Origin: Lichina pygmaea
Lineage: Eukaryota > Ascomycota > Lichinomycetes > Lichinales > Lichinaceae
Length of the DNA stretch: 64,000 bases
Assembly: GCA_963422465.1 (NCBI GenBank)
Contig: OY730172.1
Location: forward strand, 434,001-498,000
Direction of reading: 5' to 3'
The first letter of the stretch is position 1. Each line of letters starts with the position of its first letter. Positions 1 through 12,293 of the stretch are shown one piece after another. The notes under the pieces were generated by a model. That model did no database searches, was not told the DNA's origin, and saw only the letters and a list, made by a program, of their open reading frames with translations. A program made the translations under genes and the position numbers.

Positions 1-712
1 AGGAGACCGACCCACCGACCTCAAGGATATGATCGACACAGCGGTACGCATCGACGACCGACAGTTTGAACAAGAACTCAAGAAGCGAGGCAAGCATGCA
101 AGGCCATGGGGCAAAAAGACAGCGCCAGCACAAGACAAGTACGGCTTGACACCCATGGAGATCGATGCAACAACACCACAGGCAACAAAGAAGAAAGAAA
201 CACGGAAGTGTTACAATTGCCAGAAGGTAGGACACCTCGCAGCCAACTGCCAAAGCAAGAAGAAGAAAGAAGGCAAGGGTAAGCAGTTGAATGCCACCAG
301 CGCCTGGAAAGGCAAGGGCATTCAGGAGCCACCGAGGGCTCCCAGAGGCACGCTACCCATGAACCGGTCAGAAGCAACACTCCTCGGACAGGAGGACAAT
401 CTCAGACAGCACATCGAAAGACTGGAGAACGATCTGCAGAGGTCACTGGAGGACCTGCACACAATCCAAGACCAGATCGATAAGGTTCATTGGGAGGATG
501 ACCTGATCTCCGAATTCGACACAACAGACTACGAGATTGACATAACCGGCATGCCACCAGTTCCCGAGACACCACTACTCCGACGACAGGATGCGACCTT
601 GTCGGAGGACGGCGAAGCAAGAGTGACGCGATGGGTGGACGACACCATCAGCATCTCACAGCCCCGAGACATCGCAGCGCAAGTGGACTATCACCAGGCT
701 ACGACACCAGCC

Positions 713-919
713 TGCAGACGTCCTTATTGGAAAGGATGTGAGGACCACCACTGCAAGGAACATCTCCTAGAGAAAAGGAGAAGGCACTACTTCCCTGGCC
801 CAGAATACCACAAGAAAGCCTGGAGCATCAAGCACCAGCTAAGCCAGCAAGGGAAAGAACACGATGATTGCGGAGAAGACGCATGGGAGCTATGCTTCAC
901 TGAAAAATGCGAAAGACAC
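713..919 (+). other. Tandem C-x4-W-x2-C-x4-C-x2-H finger module in element A gag tail
   Basis: Downstream of the CCHC knuckle and upstream of the protease, the gag-frame protein carries two copies of one spacing pattern. They are CRRPYWKGCEDHHCKEH (713-763) and CGEDAWELCFTEKCERH (869-919), each C-x4-W-x2-C-x4-C-x2-H. A YFPG segment follows the first copy. The ligand set is CCCH, but the spacing differs from the classical C-x8-C-x5-C-x3-H finger. The same pattern recurs in B and in family C. Zinc or nucleic-acid binding is inferred from spacing only, and I do not recognise a named domain. Confidence 0.7.
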
Positions 920-3900
920 GCGGCAGAACGCCAGGCTCAGGGCCTTGGTTGTTCAAAAAACTAGCAGTGCTCTTCGAATCTGGAGTCGGAAGAGCAGGCA
1001 AGACAACACTCCGGAGAGAAGGGGTCGAGCAGAGCCTCGACGCGACAGCCTGCAGTCCGCATTTTCGCATCAGGATGAGAGTCAACGGGCATCTGACAAA
1101 CGCCATGATCGACTCTGGAGCTACTGGCAACTTCATGTCAGAAAGTTTCGCCAGGAAGCACAAGATCCCGACTCAGGAAAAGAGGAATCCATACCAACTA
1201 ACGGTAGTGGACGGGACACCACTCTCCAACGACCAAGGACGAGTGACGAAGGAGACCAAGAACCTACGACTGTGTGTCGACGGTACGACAATCGGATCAG
1301 AAGAATTCGACTTGGTCCAGATACCACATGAAGTTATATTGGGTCTTCCGTGGTTGGAAAGTCAAAACCCAAGGATCGACTGGAAAAGAAGGCACCTAGT
1401 CTTTCCGAAGAGGAGTCTGGCAACTCGAGCAGAGCCAGAGAAAGTGAGAATCAAAGAGATCTCATATGCAGGGTGGAAGAAGCACCACCGGCGAGGGCGA
1501 GCCTATGTGGCTTGGATGAAGCCCCGAAACCATCAACTTTGCACCACGCATGACGCCGTGGGCGAGACTCAGGCACCGCAGCTGCCAAGTGAGTATAAAG
1601 ACTACCAGGAGATGTTTGGTGAGGAAGCGGTCGCGACGCTACCAGAACACCAAGAGTGGGATCATGAAATTCCGCTGGAAGACGGAAAGAAACCCACACA
1701 TGGCCCTATTTACGCTCTATCAGCAAAGGAGCTTGAGGCCTTAAGAGATTACCTGGACAAGAACCTAGCGAAAGGGTTCATAAGACCTTCAACATCACTG
1801 GCCGGATACCCGATATTGTTTGTGCCAAAGAAAGACGGCAAATTACGACTGTGTGTCGACTACCGGCAGCTCAATGCAATCACGATTAAGAATCGCTACC
1901 CGCTACCGTTAATATCGGAAATCCAGGACCGAATCCAAGGAGCCAAGTGGTTTACCAAATTCGACATCCGAGGCGCTTTCAACCTGGTTAGGATGAAAGA
2001 TGGCGAAGAATGGAAGACAGCCTTTCGTACGAGGTACGGGCATTACGAGTATACCGTTATGCCATTCGGCCTTACGAATGCACCGGCGACGTTCCAATCG
2101 CTCATTAACGCCATCCTCCGACAATACCTGGATATATTTGTTACCGCTTATATCGACGATGTCTTGGTTTACACCAATGGAACCCTGGAGGAGCACAAAC
2201 AGCATGTCAAGAAGATCCTACATGCGCTCCAAGAAGCAGGAATGAGGTTACGCCTTGATAAGAGCGTCTTCCACGTGAAAGAAGTGGAATATTTGGGATC
2301 GATCCTGACGACAGAAGGAATCCGTATGGACGATACAAAGATCACGGCAGTACGAGACTGGCCAACACCCAAAAACCTCAAAGAAGTCCAATCCTTCCTG
2401 GGATTTGCAAACTTCTACCGACGATTCATCAAGGAGTACTCGAGGACAGCAGCACCCTTGACTGAACTAACAAAGAAGGAAGAAACCTTCACATGGGGGA
2501 ACAGCCAAGAGAGAGCGTTCCAGGAGCTGAAAGAGAAGTTCACCTCCGCACCCATACTGGCATCATTTGATCCCGGACGGCGGATCATCATGGAGACAGA
2601 TGCCTCGGACCAAGCACTTGGATCTTGCTTGTGTCAACCAGACGCCGAAAACCGCCTACACCCTGTCGCATACCGATCGAGAAAGTTCTCTGGCCCAGAA
2701 CTCAGGTACGATGTTCATGACAAGGAGTTGTTAGCGATTGTCGACACATTCCAGGAGTGGAGACCTTACCTGGAAGGAGCAAAGTACACAGTGGACGTGT
2801 ACTCAGACCACAAGAATTTGGCTTACTTCACGACGACGAAGAAGCTAAACAGACGACAAGTCCGATGGGCGGAGCTTTTAGCTTCATACGACTTCCAGAT
2901 CTTCTATCGAAAAGGATCAGAAAACGCATGAGCGGACGCGCTTAGCAGACGGCCTGATATGACGACAGACGACACTACAGAAGAGCGCTCAATCCTAGTG
3001 ACAAAAGGACAAACTCTGGTCTATGCTCAACCTCAGTTAGCGAAAACTGAAGAAATGGGTGCACTCCTGACCCTAGGCCACAACGTTGCGGCCACGAACA
3101 AGGAAGAAGTGCCAGAGAGCGCACAAGAGGACGTGATTCGACAACATCACGATGGACCTCTACACGGACATCCTGGGCGAGACAAGACCCTGGAAAAGAT
3201 CCGGAGACGTTACCACTTCAACGGAATGAAGCGGAAAGTGACAGAATTTATTCGCAACTGCGAAGAGTGTGCGAAAAACAAACCGTCACGCCACAAACCC
3301 TATGGAGAGAGTCAACAAATGGACCTCCCAGAAGCGGCTTGGGATACTATCACAATGGATTTTGTGGTGAAGCTGCCGAGGTCAGAGGACCCGGTAACAA
3401 AGGTGAAATATGACAGTATCTTGGTGGTTGTTGACAAACTCACCAAATACGCTCACCTGATCCCGTGGCGAGAGACAGGAACAGCGAGCGAACTCGCCAA
3501 TGTCCTGCTCAAAGAATTGGTTAGCCAGCGAGGGCTACCCACGAAGATTATCTCGGATCGAGACAAACTCTTCACCTCGAAATTCTGGAACACGTGGACA
3601 AGACAGCTAGGGATAGACACAAGGATGTCTACTGCCTACCATCCACAAACAGACAGACAAACTGAGAGAACAAACCAGACGATGGAACAGTACCTACGCC
3701 ACTACGTCAACCACTGACAGGACGATTGGGTAGAACTGCTACCAATGGCTCAGTTTGCGTACAACGATCAGCAACACAGCGTGACGGGCACGACACCGTT
3801 CTTTGCGAACTACGGCAGAAACCCCTGCTGGGAAGTGATGGCGGCTGGAAGTGGCACTTCAACGAACGTCGAAAAACTCACTGCTATGCATGAGGAAATG

Positions 3901-4330
3901 AAGACTGCAATTGAATCCGCACAAAAGACAACAAGCCACCGCCTAAACAGCAAAAGGTTGAAGGGACCAACCCTGGAGAGGGGGGATAAGGTCTATTTGT
4001 CAACAAAAAACCTGCGCTCGAAGCGACCAAGCAAAAAGCTGGATCATGTACGAATCGGACCGTTTGAGATTGAGAAGCGCACTGGAGAAGTCAACTACCG
4101 ACTGAGACTGCCAAAAAAGGCACGGATACACCGAGTATTCCATGTCTCGCTGCTCGAGCCAGCACCCAGCGACGCAGCAATCAAAACAGAATGGCACTTC
4201 GAGGACGATGAAGAAGAGTACGATGTCGAAAGGATCCTAGACAGTCGGAGAAGCGGACGGAAAATCGAGTACCTGGTGAAGTGGTTAGGATTTGACGAAG
4301 AGGAGAATTCGTGGGAACCAACCGAGAACT

Positions 4331-4903
4331 TCAGCTCTGCGATAAACCAGAAACTGGTGGATTACCACCAAGCAAATCCGCAGCGACCAGGTCTGACGGA
4401 GACAACGGCTCGAGAGAAGCCAAAGCCTCCGAAGAGAAGACGTCCTCAAAGGACGGTGGAGCAGCAGCTTGACGGGCCTCCCGTTCGCGGATAATGCGGA
4501 GGGCCTCTTGTTCCTGAGCATCGAGGGACTCTTGATCCTCGATGGCTGACAGCTCACGACGGATGGCATCGGCCTCCTTCTGTGAGAGACGACCCAGCTG
4601 CCGGCGGAGGCGGATCTGCCGGGGAAGCAGTTTTGACAGTTGGTCATCGGTCTCCCGCAGCTGAGCCTCGAGCTGCTCACGCTCAAGCTCCATCTTCTTC
4701 CATTCTGATTCCGAGAGATGAAGGTCGCAGCGACGACCCTTCTCGATGCACCGACGACAAAAAGACGATGCAGAACTCACGACACACTTGGCGTGGTCGC
4801 GACGACAAGCACCGCATGCGATTTTTGATTCCTTGCCCATTTTGCCAACACGACAAGAGAGAAAACCGCGACGACAAGTTCGAGTTGTCTGGCTTTGGTT
4901 CAT
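4331..4903 (-). CDS. Antisense Zn2Cys6-like ORF of element A
   Basis: This 190-codon ORF runs opposite to pol. It starts 62 bp inside the 3' LTR and ends within the chromodomain-coding end of pol, so the two reading frames converge and overlap. Near the N-terminus the protein shows C-x2-C-x6-C-x8-C-x2-C-x6-C, starting CGACRRDHAKC and ending CRRCIEKGRRC, which is the spacing of the fungal Zn2Cys6 binuclear cluster. A charged, heptad-like segment follows (from SEWKKMELE through about residue 140), probably a coiled coil. The C-terminus is acidic and Ser/Leu-rich. The position implies transcription from the 3' LTR in reverse. Element B carries a same-length homologue. A regulator of the element or of host genes is possible, but the function is unknown. 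Confidence 0.7.
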   Translation of the reverse strand: MNQSQTTRTCRRGFLSCRVGKMGKESKIACGACRRDHAKCVVSSASSFCRRCIEKGRRCDLHLSESEWKKMELEREQLEAQLRETDDQLSKLLPRQIRLRRQLGRLSQKEADAIRRELSAIEDQESLDAQEQEALRIIREREARQAAAPPSFEDVFSSEALASLEPLSPSDLVAADLLGGNPPVSGLSQS

Positions 4904-4964
4904 GGCAAAAGAGGAGCAGGAACAAAAAGGATCTGGGGACAGAACCCTTGGAGGGAGGGGATAG

Positions 4965-5403
4965 TGTTAAGGCCTAGGCCGGAACAGCCCAGGTAAGCGA
5001 GGGAGAGGTGTGAGTCATGCGGAACAACATCCGACCGATCCGGTGGACGAGCAAGAGCTAAGCGAGGAGCTCGTCCGGTGGACGAGCAGGAGCTAAGCGA
5101 GGAGCTCGTCCGGTGGACGAGCAGGAGCTAAGCGAGGAGCTCGTCCGGTGGACGAGCAGGAGCTAAGCGAGGAGCTCGTCCACGCAAAAGGATGATACCC
5201 CTCGAGGAGACCCCCCCCCTTGGGGCATCTGTATAAAGACCCCCAAAGAGCCCGGAGGGATTAGCTCTCCAGGCTGAACGCACATTACGAGCGACAATAG
5301 CAAGAGAGTTACCCCACTTGCTATTCATCTATTGAGTCCCTGCCCTCCTCGGTCGAAGACAGGACCACCCACATTCTGTGTGAACGTGGACTGGCCTTTA
5401 ACA
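4965..5403 (+). repeat. 3' LTR of element A
   Basis: This 439-bp LTR begins TGTTAAGGCC and ends GGCCTTTAACA, so the termini are a TG..CA inverted repeat. A purine-rich tract (GGAGGGAGGGGA) lies immediately upstream. It contains four 35-bp tandem repeats. The flank at 5404 is LINE sequence. The matching 5' LTR is outside the window, so the target duplication cannot be checked. Confidence 0.9.
5041..5180 (+). repeat. 35-bp tandem repeat (4 copies) inside the A-family LTR
   Basis: Four consecutive 35-bp units start at 5041, 5076, 5111 and 5146. Each has complementary ends (GACGAGC..GCTCGTC). B-family LTRs hold three units (left LTR) and two units (right LTR), matching their 35-bp length difference. 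Confidence 0.9.
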
Positions 5404-6297
5404 TCTTGCTTGACTAGCATCCAGACTTCTCCAGTTCTTTTTATCTGTTCTAGTTTTTCTTGGAGTCTCCAGACTGAGAATTGTGTGCACTGGTCTGTGG
5501 TCTGACCCTGTGTGGAATCTTATGTTAATTTGTGAGTAAATAAGAGAATTAAGTAAAGAACTTGAAATAAAAGAAAGATCAATTGCTGATAAAGGTGGTT
5601 CTAGAAGAGTTCTTGCTCTTGTTGGTGTGTAGGGAGCTATTGCCAGCTGTAGTCCCTATTTATCTGTTAGGTTCTTGAAGGATAAGGCCAGTTCTGAGTA
5701 TAGCTGGCTTGACTTTGACTAACTTGGGTGGTGGAGATTTAAGTCTGTCAGGAGAATATGTTCACCCTCTTTTTGGATAGCTTGTTCCAGTAGGTCTAGA
5801 AGAGTCTGAGCTGACTCTCTATAGTTTCTTTAGCTTATGGGTGTGAAATAGAGGTTGTGGATCCAGAATGACTTTGTTTGAACTCTTATCTCCAAGAAGA
5901 CTAGATCTTTACTCCAGAAAATTGGGCTTATAGATAACCACAAAATTCTTCTGTTAACAAGAACAAGTGTTCTCCCTAGCTTCTGGCTTTGTAAAGAGTA
6001 GAAGGCTGAGAATGTTGTAGAGATACTTGATTCTTGGTGGGGGTTTTTCCAGGGTTCTTGCAGAGTGATGATGTCCACTTCCTGTAGTCTAGGGTTTGCC
6101 AGTAGAAGTTCTTGGCATGTCTGGCTTTTCTGGACATTGTACTGGAGAAGGTTAAGTGTGGAGTAACTTATTAATCCTCTTGGCTAAAGTCTTCTAAGAT
6201 CTCAGTAGTTTTTTTCTGGGTATGTTAATTTAGAACTCTGAGTTCTGTGCAAGTGGGAAAGTGGGGAGCTGAGTGTTTAGTCTTAAGCTTGAGCATG
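5404..6297 (-). mobile_element. LINE remnant, ORF2 endonuclease part (Tad/I-like)
   Basis: On the minus strand, around 6170-5830, the reading LQYNVQKSQTCQELLLANP followed by VDIITLQEPWKNP and then FYSLQSQKLGRTLVLVNRR matches the start of an APE-type endonuclease domain of a fungal non-LTR retrotransposon. Reading continues with several in-frame stops toward 5404, where element A interrupts it. No reverse transcriptase is visible in the window, so the rest of ORF2 must lie beyond element A or be lost. This piece and 12684-13946 are one LINE separated by element B. The LINE is the oldest layer in the stack. Confidence 0.8.
6293..6297. repeat. Target-site duplication GCATG, left of element B
   Basis: The five bases GCATG lie immediately left of the TG of the left LTR. 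An identical GCATG lies at 12684-12688 immediately after the CA of the right LTR. This fixes the exact borders of element B. Confidence 0.95.
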
Positions 6298-6722
6298 TGT
6301 TAAAGGCCGGGCCGGGTTCACACAGAAACCAGTACAGTCTGTTGCTTCACAGGGTGGATTCTAGACAGGGACTTGATAGAGAAATAGACAGATAAGTAAC
6401 TCTCTCTGTACTATTGTCTCAGTATGATGTGTGCGTGTTGTGTCCAGCCTGGAGAGCTAATCCCTCTGGGCCCTTGGGGTGGTCTTTATACAGATGCCCT
6501 AGGGGGGGGGTCTCCTCCGAGGGGTATCATCCTTTTGCGTGGACAAGCTCCTTGCTTAGCTCCTGCTTGTCCACCAGACAAGCTCCTCGCTTAGCTCCTG
6601 CTTGTCCACCGGACAAGCTCCTCACTTAGCTCTTGCTTGTCCACCAGATCAGTCGGATGTTGTTCTGTATGACTAACACTCCTCTCTCACTTTCCTAGGC
6701 TGTTCCAGCCTAGGCCTTAACA
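6298..6722 (-). repeat. 3' LTR of element B (left)
   Basis: This 425-bp LTR runs TGTTAAAGGCC..GGCCTTAACA as read on the plus strand. It has three 35-bp internal units against two in the partner LTR. The 35-bp length difference between the LTRs equals exactly one unit. Confidence 0.93.
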
Positions 6723-6783
6723 CTATCCCCTCCCTCCAAGAGTTCTGTCCCCAGATCCTTTTTCTCCCTACTCCTCTTTTGTC

Positions 6784-7356
6784 ATGAACCAAGATCAGAC
6801 AACTTGTACTCGTCATCGCAGTTCTCTCTCTTGTCGCATTGGCAAAATAGGCAAGGAATCAAAAATCACATGTGGTGCTTGTCGTCATGACCACACTAAG
6901 TGTGTCATGAGTTCCGCATCGTCTTTTTGCTGTCAGTGCATCGAGAAGGGTTGTCACTGCAACCTTCATCTCTCAGAATCAGAATGGAAGAAGATGGAAC
7001 TTGAGCGCAAGCAGCTCAAGGCTCAGCTGTGGGAGACTGATGACCAATTGTCAAAGTTGCTTCCCCGGCAGATCTGCCTCCACCGGCAGCTGGGTCATCT
7101 CTCACAGAAGGAGGCTGATGCTATCTGTCGTGAGCTGTCAGCCATCAAGGATCAAGAGTCCCTTGATGCTCAGGAACAAGAGGCTCTCCACGTTATCTGC
7201 GAACAGGAGGCCAGTCAGGCTGCTGCTCCACCATCCTTTGAGAACATCTTCTCTTCAGAGACTTTGGCTTCTCTTGAGCTGTTGTCCCTGTCAGACCTGG
7301 TTGCTGCAGGTTTGCTCAGTGGTAATCCACCAGCTTCTGGTTCATCGCAGAGCTGA
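6784..7356 (+). CDS. Antisense Zn2Cys6-like ORF of element B
   Basis: This is a 190-codon ORF, the same length as the antisense ORF of element A. It also starts 62 bp from the inner edge of the 3' LTR and runs against the element's sense direction. All six cysteines keep their spacing (CGACRHDHTKC, then C-x2-C-x6-C after eight residues), and the coiled-coil segment is retained. It stays fully open although the sense genes of the same copy are heavily decayed. Differences from the A copy are substitutions only, mostly of Arg, Glu and Ala codons, consistent with CpG transitions. No function is established. It may be under selection or may have escaped breaks by chance. Confidence 0.65.
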   Translation: MNQDQTTCTRHRSSLSCRIGKIGKESKITCGACRHDHTKCVMSSASSFCCQCIEKGCHCNLHLSESEWKKMELERKQLKAQLWETDDQLSKLLPRQICLHRQLGHLSQKEADAICRELSAIKDQESLDAQEQEALHVICEQEASQAAAPPSFENIFSSETLASLELLSLSDLVAAGLLSGNPPASGSSQS

Positions 7357-10300
7357 AGTTCTCGGTTGGTTCCCACGAATTCTCCTCTTCGTCAAATCCT
7401 AACCACTTCACCAGGTACTCAGTTTTCTGTCTGTTTCTTCGACTATCCAGGATCCTTTCAACATTGTACTCTTCTTCGTCATCCTTGAAGTTCCATTCTG
7501 TCTTGATCTCTGTGTCACTAGGTGCTGGTTCAAGCAGCGAGACGTGGAATACTCAGTGTATCCTTGCTTTTCGTGGTAGTCTCAGTTGATAGTTGACCTT
7601 CCCAGTGCACTTCTTGATTTCGAATAGTCTGATTTGTACATGGTCCAGCTTTTTGCTTGGTCGCTTTGAGCGCAGGTTTTTTGTTGATAGGTAGACCTTA
7701 TCCCCCTTTTCCAGGGTTGGTCTCTTCAACCTTTTGTTGTGTAATCAGCGGGCGGTGGTGTTCTGGGCACAGTTGATTGTTGTTTTCATCATCTTGTGCA
7801 TAGCAGCGAGTTTGCTAACATCGACAACGTTGCCTCCTGCTGTTGCCTGCCATCAGGGGTTTCTTCCGTAGTTCGCAAAGAACAGTGTTGTCCCTGTCAC
7901 ACTGTGTTGCTGGTTGTTGTACACAAACTGGGCTATTGGTAGTAGTTCCACCCAGTTATCCTGCTGGTGGTTGACGTAGTGTTGTAGATACTGCTCCATT
8001 GTCTGGTTTGTCTGCTCAGTTTGTCTGTTGGTTTGTGGGTGGTAGGCTGTTGACATCCTTGTATCAATGCCAAGTTGCCTTGTCCACGTGTTCCAGAATT
8101 TCAAGGTGAAGAGTTTGTCTTGATCTGAGATGATTGTCTTTGGTAGCCCTCAGTGGCTTACCAGCTCTTTGAGTAGGACACTCACAAGTTTGTTCGCAGT
8201 TCCTGACTCTTTCCACAGGACCAGGTGGGCGTATTTGGTGAGCTTGTCAACAACCACCAAAATGCTATCGTATACCACCTTTGTTGCTGGGTCTGTTGAC
8301 TTTGGCAACTTGACCACAAAATCCATCGTGATAGTTTCCCATGGTGCCTCGGGTAGGTCTATTTGCTGTACCTGCCCATAGAGCTTATGTCTTGATGGCT
8401 TGTTCTTCGCACACTGTTCACAGTTGTGGATGAACTCTGTCACCTTGCGCTTCATTCTGTTGAAGTGGTAGTTCCTTTGGATTTTCTCCAAGGTTTTATC
8501 TCACCCAGGGTGTCTGTGCAAAGGTCTGTCATGGTGCCTCTGGATCACCTCCTCTTGTGCTCTTTCTGGCACAATTTCCTTTTTGTTTGCCACCTTGTGG
8601 CCAAGGGTAAGGAGTGGACTCTTTGTTTCAGTTGTTGCCAGTTGGGGTTGGGCATAGACCAGGGTTTGTCCTTTTGTTGCTAGGATTGGGTGTTCCTCTG
8701 TTGTTTTGTTGTCCATTAAATCTGGTCGTCTGCTGAGTGTGTCCACTCGGGCATTCTCAGTGCCCTTCCAGTAGAGGATTTGAAAGTTGTATGATGCCAA
8801 CAACTCTGCCCATCAAACTTGTTGTCAGTTTAGCTTCTTTGTTGTTGTGAAGTAAGCTAAGTTCTTGTAGTCCGAGTACATGTCTACTGTGTATTTTGCC
8901 CCCTCCAAGTAAGGCCTCCATTCTTGGAATGTGTTGACGATTGCTAACAACTCTTTGTCGTGAACATCATACCTCAGTTCTGGGCCAGAGAACTTTCTTG
9001 ATCAGTACGCGACAGGGTGTAAGCGGTTGTCGGCATCTGGTTGACACAAGCAGGATCCCAATACTTGGTCTGAGGCATCAGTTTCCAGAATGATCCTCTT
9101 CTCAGGATCAAATGATGCCAAAATAGGTGCGGAGATGAATTTATTCTTCAACTCCTGGAAGGCTGCTTGTTGGCTCTCCCCCCACCTGAAAGATTTGTTC
9201 TTTCTGGTTAACTCTGTCAAGACTGCTGCTGTTCTTGAGTAGTCCTTGATGAATCGTCAGTAGAAGTTTGCAAATCCTAGGAAGGATTGTACTTCTTTGA
9301 GGTTTTTGGGTGTTGGCCAGTCTTGTACTGCTATAGTTTTTGTGTTGTCCATTCAGATTCCTTCTGTTGTTAGGATCAACCTCAAATATTCCACTTCTTT
9401 TGTGTGGAAAACACTTTTATCAAGGTGTAACCTCATTCCTGCTTTCTGGAGCACATGTAGGATCTTCTTGACATGCTGTTTATACTTCTCCAAGGTTCCA
9501 TTGGTGTATACCAAGACATCGTCGATGTAAGCGGTGACAAATATGTCCAGGTATTGTCAGAGGACAGTGTTAATAAGTGATTGGAATGTTGCCAGTGTAT
9601 TCGTAAGGCTGAATGGCATCACGGTATACTTGTAGTGCCTGTACCTTGTACGAAAGGCTGTCTTCCATTCTTCGCCATCTTTCATCCTAACCAGGTTGAA
9701 AGTGCCTTGAATGTTGAACTTGGTAAACTATTTGGCTCCTTGGATCCGGTCTTGGATTTCTGATATCAATGGCAGCGGGTAGTGGTTTTTCACTGTAATC
9801 ACATTTAGCCGCTGATAATCAACACACAGTCAAAGTTTGCTGTCTTTCTTTGGCACAAACAATATCGGGTATCCAGCTGGTGATGTTGAAGGTCTTATGA
9901 ACTCTTTCGCTAGGTTCTTGTCCAGGTAGTCTCTCAGGGCCTCAAGCTCTTTTGCTGACAGAGTGTAGATAGGGCTGTGTGTGGGTTTTTTTCTGTCTTC
10001 CAGCGGAATCTCGTGGTCCCACTCCTGATGTTCTGGTAGTGTTGTGATCACTGTTTCTTCGAACATCTCCTGGTATTCTTTATACTCACTTGGCAACTGC
10101 AGTGCCTGAGTCTCGCTCACGGCGTCTTGCGTGGTGCAAAGTTGTTGTGTTCAGGGTTTCATCCAGGCCACACAGGCCTGCCCGCACTGGTGGTATTTCT
10201 TCCACTGTGTCAGTGAGATTTCTTTAATCATCACCCCTGGTTCTGACATGACCAGTGTTCTGTCCAGAAAGACTAGTTGCCTTCTTTTCCAGTCAATCCT

Positions 10301-10899
10301 TGGGTTTTGTTTTTCCAACCACGGAAGTCCCAATATAACTTTGTGTGGTATTCAGACCAAGTCAAATTCCTCTGTTCTGATCATTGTGCCATGGACACTC
10401 AGTCTCAGGCTCTTGGTCTCCTTCATCACTTGTCCCTTGTCTTTGGAGAGTGGTGTTCTGTCCACTACTGTCAACTGGTAGAGGTCTTTCTTGCCTTGGA
10501 CTGGAACCTTGTTTCTTCTGGCAAAGCTTTCTGACATGAAGTTGCCAGTCACACCAGAGTTGATCATGGCCTTAGCCAACCACCCATTGACTCTGATCTT
10601 GATGCGAAAGTGCGGGCTGCAGGCTGTTGCGTCAAGACTCAGCTTGACTCCTTCCTCCCAGGGTGTTGTCTTGCCTGCTCTTCCAACCCCAGTTTTGAAG
10701 AGCACTGCTAGTTTTTTGAGCCGCCTAGGCCCTGGGCCTGACGCTCTACCACGTGTTGTTTGCATCGTGTGGTGAGGCATTGTTCCCACAGATCTTGGTT
10801 GCAATCGTCTTGTTCAGGGTTGACTCTTTGGATGTGCATATTCCATCACACTTCCACCTTGGACCCTGGGAACCACATCTTCTTTCTTTTCTCTAGAAG

Positions 10900-10950
10900 G
10901 TGTTCCTTGCAGTGGTTGTCTTCGCACACCTTCCAATAAGGTCGTCCGCA
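10900..10950 (-). other. C-x4-W-x2-C-x4-C-x2-H finger in element B
   Basis: The minus-strand reading CGRPYWKVCEDNHCKEH keeps the full C-x4-W-x2-C-x4-C-x2-H spacing, followed by WFPG. It corresponds to the first finger of element A. The second finger is not recognisable in this copy. Confidence 0.65.
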
Positions 10951-12293
10951 GGCTGCTGTTGTAGCCTGGTGTAGGTCCACTTGTGTGGCGATGTCTCTGA
11001 CCTGTGTGATGCTGAGGGTATTGTCAACCCATTGTGACACTTGCGTCTCCCCTATTTCCGATAGGGTTGTGTCCTGTTGTCGAAGGACAGGTTTGTCGGG
11101 GACTGGTGGTGGCTGGGCTTTCTTGTCGTCAACCTGTTCCTCCATATAGCTGGTTGTGTCAAACTCGGAGATCAGGTCTTCCTCCCAGTGGATTCTGTCA
11201 ACCCTCCTTTGGACCTTGTTGAGGTGATCCAAGGTTTCCTGAAGCATGTTCTCAAGTTTTTCAGTGTGTTGTCGGAGGTCATCCTCCTCTCTGAGGAGTG
11301 CCACCTCAGGGTGATTGTGGGGCAGTGTGCCTTGGGGGGCACTCTGGGGCTCCTCTGTCTCCCTGCCTTTCCAGGCACTTGTAGTGTTCAACTGCTTCCC
11401 TTTGCCCTTCTTGTTCTTCTTCTTGCTCCTGCAGTTCACCGCGAAGTGGCCCACTTTCTGACAGTTGTAACACTTCCATGTCTCCTTCTTTCGTGGTTCC
11501 ACTGCATCAATTTCCATGGGTACCAAGCTGTAGTTATCTTTGGCAGGTGTTGGCTTTTTCTTCACCCATAGTTTCATCTGCTTGCCTCACTTCTCAAGCT
11601 CTCTCTCAAACTGTCAGTTGTTGATGTGAGCTGCAGTCTTGATCATTTCGTAGAGCTCAGTTGGTCAGTTTCCTCGCACGATGTCATCCTTGACTTGTTC
11701 CTTGAGGCCTTGGTAGAATAGTGCTATTAGTGCACTGTCACCCCACTGGGTCCTCACTGCTAGTTGTTGGAACTTCACCGCAAATTCCGATGCTGATCCA
11801 GTTTGCCACAGTGCTTGGAGCTTTTGTTCCACATCCCTTTCCTTGTCAAGGATCCCAAACATCTTTCTCATGGCTGTCTTAAAGGTTTTCAAGCTTCCCA
11901 TGACCTGTCGGGTATTGTCTTCTTGCTTCTTGGGGTCTGCCTGATTGTCTAGGTAATCTCTTAAGTAGACGTTGAACCAAGTGAAGGCTGGTCCTTCCAG
12001 GTAGGAGGCTGCAAATAGCACCTTCTCCTGGTCTGTCAGGAACTGGACTGTGTTGAACCTATAGTAGAGCTCCAGTTGTGAGAAGAACAACTCCAGTCCT
12101 CCCCTGGATCCATCGTACCTCTTCGGGGCACCTACCTTCAAGGGCTTTGGGGGTAGGTTAACAATAGGTGCCACCTGGACAGCCTGGGCCTGAGCCGCCT
12201 GAGCAGCCTGAGCTTGGGCTGCCTGAGAAGGGGTAGGGCTTTGTGGATCCACTATCGTATCGAGTCAGTGTCCTATATGTTAGAGGCTGAAAC

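Larger units (their letters stand above)
1..5403 (+). mobile_element. Ty3/gypsy chromovirus, family A (element A), 5' end outside window
   Basis: Fossil LTR retrotransposon whose 5' LTR and gag start lie left of the window. Visible parts in order: a gag tail with a CCHC zinc knuckle (CYNCQKVGHLAANC, about 210-260), a finger module (713-919), a protease with a DSGATGNF motif (about 1110-1140), reverse transcriptase with YIDDVLVYT (about 1700-2400), RNase H (about 2480-2900), integrase with an N-terminal HHCC zinc region and DDE core (about 3140-3900), a chromodomain (about 4210-4340), a polypurine tract just before 4965, and the 3' LTR. Gag and pol are in different overlapping frames, as is usual for frameshift-expressed elements of this group. 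The element is inserted in LINE sequence that resumes at 5404. It is the best preserved element here, with only about two breaks in the visible part, so it is probably the youngest long copy. Confidence 0.93.

Noticed and set aside
5041-5180. CRISPR-like array of 35-bp repeats
   Set aside because: Units are directly adjacent without spacers and lie inside an LTR; they are ordinary tandem repeats in a eukaryotic element.
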